Assembly (NCBI GenBank): GCA_002350725.1
Contig: DEFJ01000028.1
Coordinates: 1-18,263 of the forward strand
DNA from: Cyanobacteria bacterium UBA2855
GTDB taxonomy: Bacteria; Cyanobacteriota; Vampirovibrionia; Gastranaerophilales; Gastranaerophilaceae
Reading direction: 5' to 3'
DNA: 18,263 bases
The translations under genes were made by a program, and so were the position numbers. Shown here in pieces: positions 1-7,292 of this stretch. The notes below the pieces were generated by a model that was not told where the DNA came from, ran no database searches, and saw only the letters and a program-made list of their open reading frames with translations. Numbering within the stretch: position 1 is the stretch's first letter; every line of letters starts with the position of its first letter.

Positions 1-2
1 TG

Positions 3-3000
3 ATAAATGTATATACCGGTACCGGTTCAAACAACAGAAGCATGGACTTTACCGGAATATTTGACGATACGACAGCTGCAGGCACCTACACAGTACAGGC
101 AGACGTAGGAACATCTTCAGCCGGAACATTGTCTTTAAACGGCGTAAAAAAGGACACAAAGAATACTACAATAGACTTAAATACTCATAGCGGTTTTGTA
201 TTAGATAATGTAACAGCATTAGAAATCAACAATATTGATATGAAAGGTAATACAACCTTAATAACGGTAAATAATGCAGATGCGAGTATAACATTAAATA
301 ATACCAATATGCAGGGCGCAATAACCGGCAATAATGTTGAATATAATATGACAACAACCGGCACAAATACAATAAAGGATGTAACAAAAGCAAGGGTATC
401 AAATACAGGAGATTTATCTCTAAGCGGCACAAATAATCTAGTAAATATTACAGAAACATCCGGAACGACAACGGTAACAGGCGGCACAACAACTGTTGGT
501 TCATTAGCTCAAAAAACATTAACGGTAGAAGGTGGAGCGACATTAACAAATAACGGTGATTCAACAGTAACGGACGGCGGAAGTAATGCGGGAACAATAA
601 ACGGTAGCGGAAAACTGACAACGGGCGGAACGTTCTCGAATACGGGCAGTATAGCGAATGCAATTTCAAATAGCGGAACATTTACGAACGGTGGCAGCGG
701 GATAACGGGAGATGTAGAAAACACCGCAGGTACATTTAACAATAATGCTCAAATCACGGGTGCGGTCAATGTAACCGGCGGAACATTTACAAACGGGGGC
801 GGAATTGACGGTAATGTAACGAGTGCATCTACATTTATAAACAATGCAAAAATAGACGGAACATTAACTACAACTGGTGGAACATTCACAAATGAAGCTC
901 AAATAACCGGAGCAGTTGATAACGGCGGAATATTAACTTCAAGTGTTGAAAATCTTGGGGGAACAATAAATAATACCGGTAAATTAAATTTAAGCGGTAC
1001 ATTAGAAAAAGCCATAAGCGGAGCCGGTACAACAGTTGTCAATTCTGATTTAACTCTTAACAGCGGTTCTTCTATTGTTGGCACTTTGGATTTGAATAAC
1101 GGAAATATAAATGTTTCAAGCGGTTCATATACCGATACCTCAATCGGGGCACTGAAGGGTGATGGTAATTTCGCATTAGATATTAATTATTCGGGTTCTT
1201 CAGTAACATCGGATGTTCTTACGCTAACGCACGATTCAACAGATTCTGCAACCGTAAAAATAACAAGTATAACAGAAAGCGGCACAAGACTTGCTGATTT
1301 TGAAAAACAGATTATAATTGGGGCAAATTCTAATACAAAATTAGATATTAGCGCTATAAAATCTCAATTTGATAAGGCTGCAGACGATGTAAATAAATCG
1401 GTTGCAAAAGATTTAACAACCCCGACAATAAATTGGAATGATAATTACGGTACAGAAAATTGGATTGAAACTTATAAAAGAGAATTATCTGTTACCGGTT
1501 CAACGGCAGGACTTTTGGATACCATAAAATACGAATCTACGAAAATTGCCGAATCTGCTCATACTTTTAATCCAAAAGCGGATAATTTAAAAATTATGAA
1601 TACATATGATGGCACAGGAAAAGAAAACAGAGAATTTAATTTTGATAGTGCCGAAAATGAATTTAAAATAACTGAAAACACAGGGGTAACAGAATCAGGC
1701 GATTTTGCAATTAATGGTGTTACTGACGGTGAAGTTCGCTCAATCATTGATTATGATGAAACAAATAATTACAAAGGTTTTGAATTGAACAATGACAATA
1801 CAACCGTAACCCTTAAAAATGTTGAGGTCAAAAATTCTTCAGCTCTTGTGTCAGGTACCTCTAGCACAGGAACAAAAGTTATTTTAGATAATGTTAATAT
1901 TCATGATAACGGAACCGGTATTCAAACAGCAGGTGATGTTGAAATAAAAGGTAATTCAACAATTTCTGATGATATTCAAGTAACGGGAACAAATTCACAA
2001 ATTGATATTGACGGAACAGATGTTGTTAATTTGAATAAAAACCTTACAGGTAGTGGTACTTCTAAATTAAATATTTCAAACGGAACCGTTAATATTGGAG
2101 AAAATGCCGATATTTCAGCCTTAGATACAACTCTGAATGATACATCTTTGAATATTGCTGATGAAAATTCAATAAGCGGTTTAAATACAACATTTAACGG
2201 CGCAAATAATTTGAATATTTCAAATAATAAAGTCGGTACCATAGCATTAGGCAATGTAAACCTAAACGGTGTATTGAAAATGCAGATTGATGCGGATTTA
2301 GCAAATGCCCAAATGGATAAAATAACCGCTGCTTCTGCTACTATCGGAAATGGTGGAAAAATAGAAGTTTCTAAGATTAATTTGCTTTCCCCGACTACGC
2401 AAAAACAACTTGATTTATTGTTTACAAATAATAAAGACCTTGCAAGTGTAGTAAATTATACCGGAGAAGGTCAAATTGCGTATTCTCCTATTTATAAGTA
2501 TAATACATCATATATTCAAAAAGGTAATGGTAGCGGATATTTTAGTTTTGTCACTCCTGGAAACAGGTATGATGATTTTAACCCGTCAGTTATGGCATCT
2601 TCTGTGACAGCGATTGTTACAGGATATCAAAATCAGATGCAATCACTTCATGATGGTTTTTACCATATGGAAAGATATATGAAACATTCAAAATCATATA
2701 GACTTGCTTCAGAAAATCAAAATAAAATAGCGTTGTTAGCGCCCGTAACTGATTTAGATATAAATAAAGTACCTGAAACTTCAACGTCAATGTGGACTCT
2801 GCCATATAGTACATTTGAAAGGGTAAATCTAAGGGGCGGTGTAAAAGTAAATAATATTGCATATGGTATGACTTATGGCGGTGATTCCGACATGTTTGAT
2901 ATGAGAAATGGTTTTAAAGGACTTGTATCTGCATTTGTTGGCTATAACGGAAATCACATGACTTATGACGGAATTTCAATGACTCAAAATGGCGGATTTT

Positions 3001-3821
3001 TGGGAATGACATTTAATGCTTATAAGGGCAATTTCTTTACGGGATTAACTGTTTCAACGGGTGCAAGTACAGGTGATGCAGACACTATGTACGGTCACGA
3101 TAATATTACCCTATTAACAGCAGGTGTTGCAAATAAAACAGGATATAACTTTGAGATTTTAGAGGGTAAGATTATTCTTCAACCATCCTTGTTCTTAGGA
3201 TATTCTTGGGTAAATACTTTTGACTACACAAATTCAGCAGGTGTAAGAATAAATCAGGATGCATTAAATGCTTTGCAAATTGTTCCGGGAGTGAAACTTA
3301 TTGGAAACACTAAAAACGGATGGCAGCCATATGCAGGTGTTGATATGGTTTGGAACGTATTTATGGGTAGAAATGAAGTCAGAGCAAATAATGTGGTACT
3401 TCCTCAATTATCTGAAAGAGCTTATGTTCAATATGGTGTAGGTATTCAAAAAACTTGGGCAGACAGATTTACCGGATTTTTACAAGCTATGGTACGAAAT
3501 GGCGGCAGAAATGGTGTATCATTGAATGTCGGCTTTAGGTGGAAAATCGGCGGAAAAAATAATAAAAACCAAGATGTGAAAAAAGAAATTAATGTAAAAG
3601 ATAAACAGAGAATTGAAAAAAACAATACAAACGTAGCTCCTGCTGTTGAAAATAAAACAATAAAACAGGATACGATAAATACAAATAAAACAGAAAAAGT
3701 CGAATTAAAACAAAATGAGGTTATTTCAAAGCCTGTAAACAGTGCGCAAACTGATAATGGAAGAACAATAGTTAAACAATTCAAAGCAAAACCGCAAAAA
3801 AGAAAAAATTATTTGATATAA
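3..3821 (+). CDS. Autotransporter adhesin-like protein, 5'-partial, with Lys-rich C-terminal tail
   Basis: The frame is open to the left window edge (in-frame codons from position 3), so the ATG at 42 is probably internal and the signal peptide lies outside. Numbering from that ATG, residues 1 to about 845 are a passenger rich in Thr, Asn, Gly and Ser. Between about 150 and 330 it has degenerate repeats of the type GTFTNGGxIxGxV, consistent with a beta-helix. Residues about 850-1170 look like an outer-membrane autotransporter beta-barrel: alternating aromatic/Gly strands, ending in a strand GVSLNVGFRWKIG. Family knowledge: the barrel inserts in the outer membrane and exposes the passenger at the surface. 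Most autotransporters end at the last aromatic strand, but here about 89 Lys/Asn/Gln-rich residues follow. The function of the passenger (adhesion?) is inferred only. No convincing terminator follows. Confidence 0.85.
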   Translation: MNVYTGTGSNNRSMDFTGIFDDTTAAGTYTVQADVGTSSAGTLSLNGVKKDTKNTTIDLNTHSGFVLDNVTALEINNIDMKGNTTLITVNNADASITLNNTNMQGAITGNNVEYNMTTTGTNTIKDVTKARVSNTGDLSLSGTNNLVNITETSGTTTVTGGTTTVGSLAQKTLTVEGGATLTNNGDSTVTDGGSNAGTINGSGKLTTGGTFSNTGSIANAISNSGTFTNGGSGITGDVENTAGTFNNNAQITGAVNVTGGTFTNGGGIDGNVTSASTFINNAKIDGTLTTTGGTFTNEAQITGAVDNGGILTSSVENLGGTINNTGKLNLSGTLEKAISGAGTTVVNSDLTLNSGSSIVGTLDLNNGNINVSSGSYTDTSIGALKGDGNFALDINYSGSSVTSDVLTLTHDSTDSATVKITSITESGTRLADFEKQIIIGANSNTKLDISAIKSQFDKAADDVNKSVAKDLTTPTINWNDNYGTENWIETYKRELSVTGSTAGLLDTIKYESTKIAESAHTFNPKADNLKIMNTYDGTGKENREFNFDSAENEFKITENTGVTESGDFAINGVTDGEVRSIIDYDETNNYKGFELNNDNTTVTLKNVEVKNSSALVSGTSSTGTKVILDNVNIHDNGTGIQTAGDVEIKGNSTISDDIQVTGTNSQIDIDGTDVVNLNKNLTGSGTSKLNISNGTVNIGENADISALDTTLNDTSLNIADENSISGLNTTFNGANNLNISNNKVGTIALGNVNLNGVLKMQIDADLANAQMDKITAASATIGNGGKIEVSKINLLSPTTQKQLDLLFTNNKDLASVVNYTGEGQIAYSPIYKYNTSYIQKGNGSGYFSFVTPGNRYDDFNPSVMASSVTAIVTGYQNQMQSLHDGFYHMERYMKHSKSYRLASENQNKIALLAPVTDLDINKVPETSTSMWTLPYSTFERVNLRGGVKVNNIAYGMTYGGDSDMFDMRNGFKGLVSAFVGYNGNHMTYDGISMTQNGGFLGMTFNAYKGNFFTGLTVSTGASTGDADTMYGHDNITLLTAGVANKTGYNFEILEGKIILQPSLFLGYSWVNTFDYTNSAGVRINQDALNALQIVPGVKLIGNTKNGWQPYAGVDMVWNVFMGRNEVRANNVVLPQLSERAYVQYGVGIQKTWADRFTGFLQAMVRNGGRNGVSLNVGFRWKIGGKNNKNQDVKKEINVKDKQRIEKNNTNVAPAVENKTIKQDTINTNKTEKVELKQNEVISKPVNSAQTDNGRTIVKQFKAKPQKRKNYLI

Positions 3822-3883
3822 GTGCTATATTTGATAAATTAATTAAAAATTGTTAATTGCTTAGTTTTATTATATTTAAGTTC

Positions 3884-3912
3884 TTTTAAATTTCCAAAAA
3901 AAATGTTAGAAT
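3884..3912 (+). promoter_or_regulatory. Possible promoter of the galT-like gene
   Basis: An extended -10 element TGTTAGAAT (3904-3912) lies 30 bases before the start codon, with a weak TTTTAA 17 bp upstream as -35. The ribosome binding site GGGGA (3932-3936) is 6 nt from the ATG. The -35 match is poor, so this rests mainly on the extended -10. Confidence 0.35.
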
Positions 3913-3942
3913 AAATTATCAATAGGTAATCGGGGATTTATT

Positions 3943-5430
3943 ATGATAAATATTGCTATAAAAAAGTTGGTAACTTACGCATTTGAAAAAGGTATTGCAA
4001 ACAGAAGAAATAAAACGTTTTATATAAATAAAATCTTAGAAATAATAGAATTACCTCAATATATAGAACCCCCTGAAGAGTTCAATAATATTGATTTAGA
4101 AGAAACATTAAATGTGTTAGCAAATTGTGCAATTGAACAAGGGGCAATCGGGCGTCGTCAATACGATATAGATTTATTGAAATCAAAATTAATTGCAATT
4201 TTTATGCCGCTACCGAGTGAAGTAGTAGATAATTTTAAAAAGTTGTATAAGATTGCGCCGCGAAAGGGGACACAATGGTTATATAAGCTTTCTCAAGATT
4301 CTTGTTATATAAAAAAAGAGCGTATAACTCAAAATATTTCTTGGATGGCATCAACAAAATATGGGAAAATGGAGTTTTATTTGGATATTGCCGGTGAAAA
4401 CTATAATGATGCTGCAAAAAGGAATTCAAATTACGATGATTATCCAAGATGTATATTTTGTAGCACAAATGAAGGTTATGCCGGTAGAGAGAATTATCCT
4501 TGTGAACAAAATTTAAGAATGATACCAATTACGTTAAATAAAGAAGATTGGAGTTTTAGATATTCTCCATACGGGTATTTTAATGAGCAATGCGTAGCTG
4601 CAAATATGAAGCATACACCGATGACGATAGATAAAAATATTTTTACAAAAATGTTTGAATTTTTGAATATATTTCCACACTATTTTGTAGGTGCAAATTC
4701 AGATTTACCATTAATAGGTGATGATATACCGTTTCATGAGCATCTGATAGGCGGGTATTATGAATTACCGATTGCCAGAGCTAATATAGATAAGTATTAT
4801 ACGGTTAAAAGGTACGAAGAAGTTCAAACCGGTATCTTAAATTGGCCGCTTTCAACAATCAGATTAAGACATGCAAATTATACAAAAATTCTTCCATTGG
4901 CAGAATTAATATTAAATAAGTGGTTAACATACACGGATGAATCAATAAACTTATATGACAGGACAAATTCTGAGCAAAATAATTCAATAACACCAATTGC
5001 ACGAAAAGTTGGTGATTTGTATGAAATCGATATTGTGTTGAGAAACAATATGACAACATCTGAATATCCAAAGGGAGTATTTAATGTTCATAAACAATAT
5101 ATGAATATAAAAGATACAAATATAGAGATGTTGGACGCAGCTGGATACGGAATTTTGCCAATAAGATTAATGGATGAATTAAAAGCGATTGCGAGCTGTT
5201 TACTGAACGGAAATGACTTGAGAAATGATAAGCATACCTTCAAGCACGCTGCTTGGGTTGAGAAATTTATTTTGGATTATGATGATATTTCCGACGATAA
5301 TATTATTGAAATATTGCAAAATGAAGTCGGAAAAGAATTTGCCCAAATGCTGGAGAATTCTGCAGTATTCAAGCGTGATGAGGCTGGATTGCAAGCGTTT
5401 GAAAGATTTATAAATACATTATCAACATAG
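3943..5430 (+). CDS. galT: Class II UDP-glucose--hexose-1-phosphate uridylyltransferase-like protein
   Basis: The 495-residue length and overall pattern match class II GalT, the form common in Firmicutes. This Leloir-pathway enzyme swaps UMP between UDP-glucose and galactose-1-phosphate in the cytoplasm. Seen: a CxxC pair (C170, C173) after a Tyr/Pro-rich segment, the stretch HTPMTIDKNIFTKMFEFL, then GANSDLPLIGDDIPFHEHLIGG around residues 250-271. The H265-E-H267 pair corresponds to the H-x-H nucleophile motif. In family members I recall, this reads H-[DE]-H-[FY]-Q-G-G; here the Gln is replaced by Ile (codon ATA), an unusual change at a catalytic position. The start is chosen for the GGGGA ribosome binding site at 6 nt. 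No other gal gene is in the window, so the gene stands alone. The family call is firm; activity is uncertain. Confidence 0.88.
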   Translation: MINIAIKKLVTYAFEKGIANRRNKTFYINKILEIIELPQYIEPPEEFNNIDLEETLNVLANCAIEQGAIGRRQYDIDLLKSKLIAIFMPLPSEVVDNFKKLYKIAPRKGTQWLYKLSQDSCYIKKERITQNISWMASTKYGKMEFYLDIAGENYNDAAKRNSNYDDYPRCIFCSTNEGYAGRENYPCEQNLRMIPITLNKEDWSFRYSPYGYFNEQCVAANMKHTPMTIDKNIFTKMFEFLNIFPHYFVGANSDLPLIGDDIPFHEHLIGGYYELPIARANIDKYYTVKRYEEVQTGILNWPLSTIRLRHANYTKILPLAELILNKWLTYTDESINLYDRTNSEQNNSITPIARKVGDLYEIDIVLRNNMTTSEYPKGVFNVHKQYMNIKDTNIEMLDAAGYGILPIRLMDELKAIASCLLNGNDLRNDKHTFKHAAWVEKFILDYDDISDDNIIEILQNEVGKEFAQMLENSAVFKRDEAGLQAFERFINTLST

Positions 5431-5481
5431 CATAAGTGATATTTTTAGGGTGAAATTTGCCTATAATAAAATAAAAAACAC

Positions 5482-5510
5482 TTGATTTTAAAAAATGTTC
5501 ATGCTAGAGT
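5482..5510 (+). promoter_or_regulatory. Probable promoter of the tRNA region
   Basis: TTGATT (5482-5487) and TAGAGT (5505-5510) are exactly 17 bp apart, and a TG precedes the -10 by one base. It would start transcription about 10 nt before the tRNA-like sequence at 5528 and could read through to the tRNA-Ile gene and its terminator. Each hexamer matches consensus at 4 of 6 positions. Confidence 0.4.
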
Positions 5511-5527
5511 TGAAGTTGCCGAAAAGA

Positions 5528-5615
5528 GGGCTGCTAGCTCAGCAAAGGTTAGAGCACTCTGCCGAACAAAAACAATCCGGTGAATTGTTTTTGTGAGAGG
5601 CCTGATAAGGGTCTT
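5528..5615 (+). pseudogene. Broken tRNA-Ile-like copy with a hairpin in place of part of the anticodon arm
   Basis: The 5' half matches the intact tRNA-Ile downstream: an identical 15-nt start GGGCTGCTAGCTCAG (5528-5542), then GGTTAGAGC (5547-5555), and later the anticodon-loop segment CCTGATAAGGGT (5601-5612). About 45 nt of unrelated sequence separate the D-arm from that loop. They include a perfect 11-bp hairpin (5566-5576 with 5584-5594, 7-nt loop). No T-arm and no 3' acceptor strand follow, so a normal cloverleaf cannot form. A decayed duplicate of the neighbouring gene is the simplest reading; a functional tRNA-like transcript cannot be excluded because a plausible promoter lies just upstream. 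Confidence 0.6.
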
Positions 5616-5683
5616 AAATGCTTAAATGACAAAAGAATAATTTTGTGTTAATATGCGAATGGCATTTGACACACTTAGAATAC

Positions 5684-5757
<74 letters not shown>

Positions 5758-5765
5758 GATTAAAG

Positions 5766-5792
5766 AAGACAGGTTATACGCCTGTCTTTTTT
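5766..5792 (+). terminator. Rho-independent terminator after tRNA-Ile
   Basis: Perfect 8-bp stem AAGACAGG/CCTGTCTT with a 7-nt loop, running straight into a T-tract. It closes the tRNA transcription unit. Confidence 0.88.
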
Positions 5793-5900
5793 ATTGGTAT
5801 ATAGTTTCTGTGGATATTGGATGCGAGTTTTTGTGGCAAAAATGCCTAATTTTAGAGCGAATGAGGCAGATTTATAGCGTAGAGATTTGTTGGACTATTC

Positions 5901-6025
5901 TTGCACTTTTGTCCTGATTTTTGCACTCTTTTGCACCGATATTCAGTCATGCTGAACTTGTTTCAGCATCTATTTCGGTTGGTGTTTGAATTGTAGCGAG
6001 TGCAAATAAGTGCAACAAAGTGCAA
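5901..6025. repeat. Two inverted arrays of helically phased TTGCACT heptamers
   Basis: Left array: TTGCACT at 5901 and 5921 and TTGCACC at 5931. Right array: the reverse complement AGTGCAA at 5999, 6009 and 6019. Starts within each array differ by exactly 10 or 20 bases, so the sites fall on one face of the helix. The inner left pair and outer right pair also form longer inverted repeats: TTTTTGCACT continues to a second TTGCAC on both sides, 17 of 19 positions matching. Such layouts occur in transposon ends bound by a multimeric transposase, in iterons and in operators. Nothing here decides which, and no target-site duplication is evident. Confidence 0.6.
5948..5971 (+). repeat. Dispersed palindromic repeat, intergenic copy
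   Basis: An 8-bp perfect stem ATGCTGAA/TTCAGCAT with 5-nt loop CTTGT. It is 21/24 identical to a stretch inside the methylase gene (13647-13670, opposite strand), and one of the differences is a compensated stem pair (G-C versus T-A). From memory, similar palindromes are scattered in many bacterial genomes and cause spurious peptide calls. It sits between the two heptamer arrays. Confidence 0.6.
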
Positions 6026-6083
6026 AAATTATTTATCATTCAGTTTGATATATGTCAAAATGTCTTTGAGATTGAGATTTTAT

Positions 6084-7193
6084 TTAAACAATTCTATATT
6101 CGTAACTTAAAAGATTTGGAATTTTTTTGTTGTTATCTATACTAAAATTACTTAATGCATTCCACTTATAAAATTCTCGTTCTTCTTTTTTTAAATTTTG
6201 AATAAGTGATGTATCAGCATAAGTAATCATTTGTTCTTGTATGATTTGTTTCATAAAATAATTTTCTAAAATAGATTTATCTATTTTATTATTAAGAAAA
6301 ATATCTTCAAAATATGCAAAAGCTATAAAATTGAGTATTGATAGTTGTTCTTCTTCGTTTTTTGTTTTTAGTGTTTCAAAAAAATCATCATAAATTGTTA
6401 ATGATTTATCGCAAAATGTAAAAATGACACTTTCTTTTTCTAATGGATAAATGCAAAAATGTATGTCATCGGCGTAATCAAAACTCGTAAAATCAAAAGT
6501 ATTTGCTAATTTTTCATTATTGAACCCTAATGATAAAATTGAATTTGCTTGCAAAACGTAGGGAACAGTGTAGTTAATTTTCTTGTAATAACATAGTTTA
6601 TAAAATTCCGTTGAATTATTTAAGTTTTTAAGTATTAATCTTGCTCTTTTATTATTATAACGATAATTATGTTCAGTCACTTTTATTCTATAATTTATAT
6701 CAGTTATGGGATATGTTATTCCTTTTTTTATTTCTTTTAAAATATTACTATATGTATGTTTTTCTTCATTGTGCTTACAAAATCGTGAAATATGATTTTT
6801 TAATGCAATCTGTTTTAACATTAATTGATTTGGTTCTACTTGATAATTTTCTTTTGTTTCATATTCTTTGAATATTTTGTTATCACAATCAGCACAAATA
6901 CAGTGGAATACTTGAGTTTTATTTACACCAGTTTCTTTATTTAATAGTTTTGCAGAATTAAAAATTTGTGTATTCAACAACTTTCCATCTTGGGTAATAT
7001 TGCGCAAAATAAATTGAGGGATTGTATGAGAATTACAGTATTTTATATTTTTTTTATTACATACGAAGCAGCGTTTTTCTTTAGGAGTTTTTTTTGAATT
7101 TAATGAAGATATATATTTATTAAAACAAATATAGTCTTCTTTTGTCTTTGGACCTAGCCCTTCTATATTTAAAGTTTTATAATAATTATTCAT
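6084..7193 (-). CDS. HNH-like Cys/His zinc protein, putative nuclease
   Basis: This 369-residue protein has, near its N-terminus, C42-x2-C45, the segment SHTIPQFIL (55-63) and C98-x-C100-x2-C103 followed by a DNKIFKEYE segment. The order CxxC, SH-x-IP, CxxC fits a treble-clef HNH-type zinc finger in which H56 would be catalytic; this is pattern recognition, not a database hit. The remaining roughly 260 residues are Lys/Asn/Ile/Tyr-rich and not recognised. The gene is visibly more AT-rich than galT, suggesting transfer. The start is ambiguous: a TTG at 7211 adds six residues. No Shine-Dalgarno precedes either start, but TATAAT (7205-7200, minus strand) lies about 7 nt before the ATG, so the mRNA may be leaderless. 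It is divergent from the transposase, across a gap of about 100 bp. Confidence 0.6.
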   Translation of the reverse strand: MNNYYKTLNIEGLGPKTKEDYICFNKYISSLNSKKTPKEKRCFVCNKKNIKYCNSHTIPQFILRNITQDGKLLNTQIFNSAKLLNKETGVNKTQVFHCICADCDNKIFKEYETKENYQVEPNQLMLKQIALKNHISRFCKHNEEKHTYSNILKEIKKGITYPITDINYRIKVTEHNYRYNNKRARLILKNLNNSTEFYKLCYYKKINYTVPYVLQANSILSLGFNNEKLANTFDFTSFDYADDIHFCIYPLEKESVIFTFCDKSLTIYDDFFETLKTKNEEEQLSILNFIAFAYFEDIFLNNKIDKSILENYFMKQIIQEQMITYADTSLIQNLKKEEREFYKWNALSNFSIDNNKKIPNLLSYEYRIV

Positions 7194-7199
7194 TGTATT

Positions 7200-7205
7200 A
7201 TTATA
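7200..7205 (-). promoter_or_regulatory. Consensus -10 box of the HNH-like gene
   Basis: TATAAT on the minus strand, ending 6 nt before the ATG at 7193. A start of transcription 7 nt downstream would coincide with the start codon. No good -35 is visible. Confidence 0.35.
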
Positions 7206-7292
7206 TATCAAATAAGTTTTTTAATTACACTTGACTTCTGTCTCAACAAGAGTGATGAATGTATGCACCAATACTATCACGGAGTTTGATAC

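Larger units (their letters stand above)
5793..6083. other. Gene-free region between the terminator and the HNH-like gene
   Basis: No open frame with a ribosome binding site is visible on either strand. The region holds the phased heptamer arrays (5901-6025) and the dispersed palindrome (5948-5971), described separately. In 5793-5900 I see only a weak GCCT/AGGC stem and no recognisable gene. Confidence 0.7.

Noticed and set aside
185..1084. Several minus-strand open frames inside the autotransporter gene
   Set aside because: They mirror the Thr/Asn/Gly-rich repeats on the other strand, lack ribosome binding sites and encode Val/Pro/Leu-rich peptides typical of antisense shadows.
5528..5615. 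Functional tRNA with a long arm, or a T-box leader
   Set aside because: There is no T-arm or 3' acceptor strand, and no T-box consensus sequence is present.
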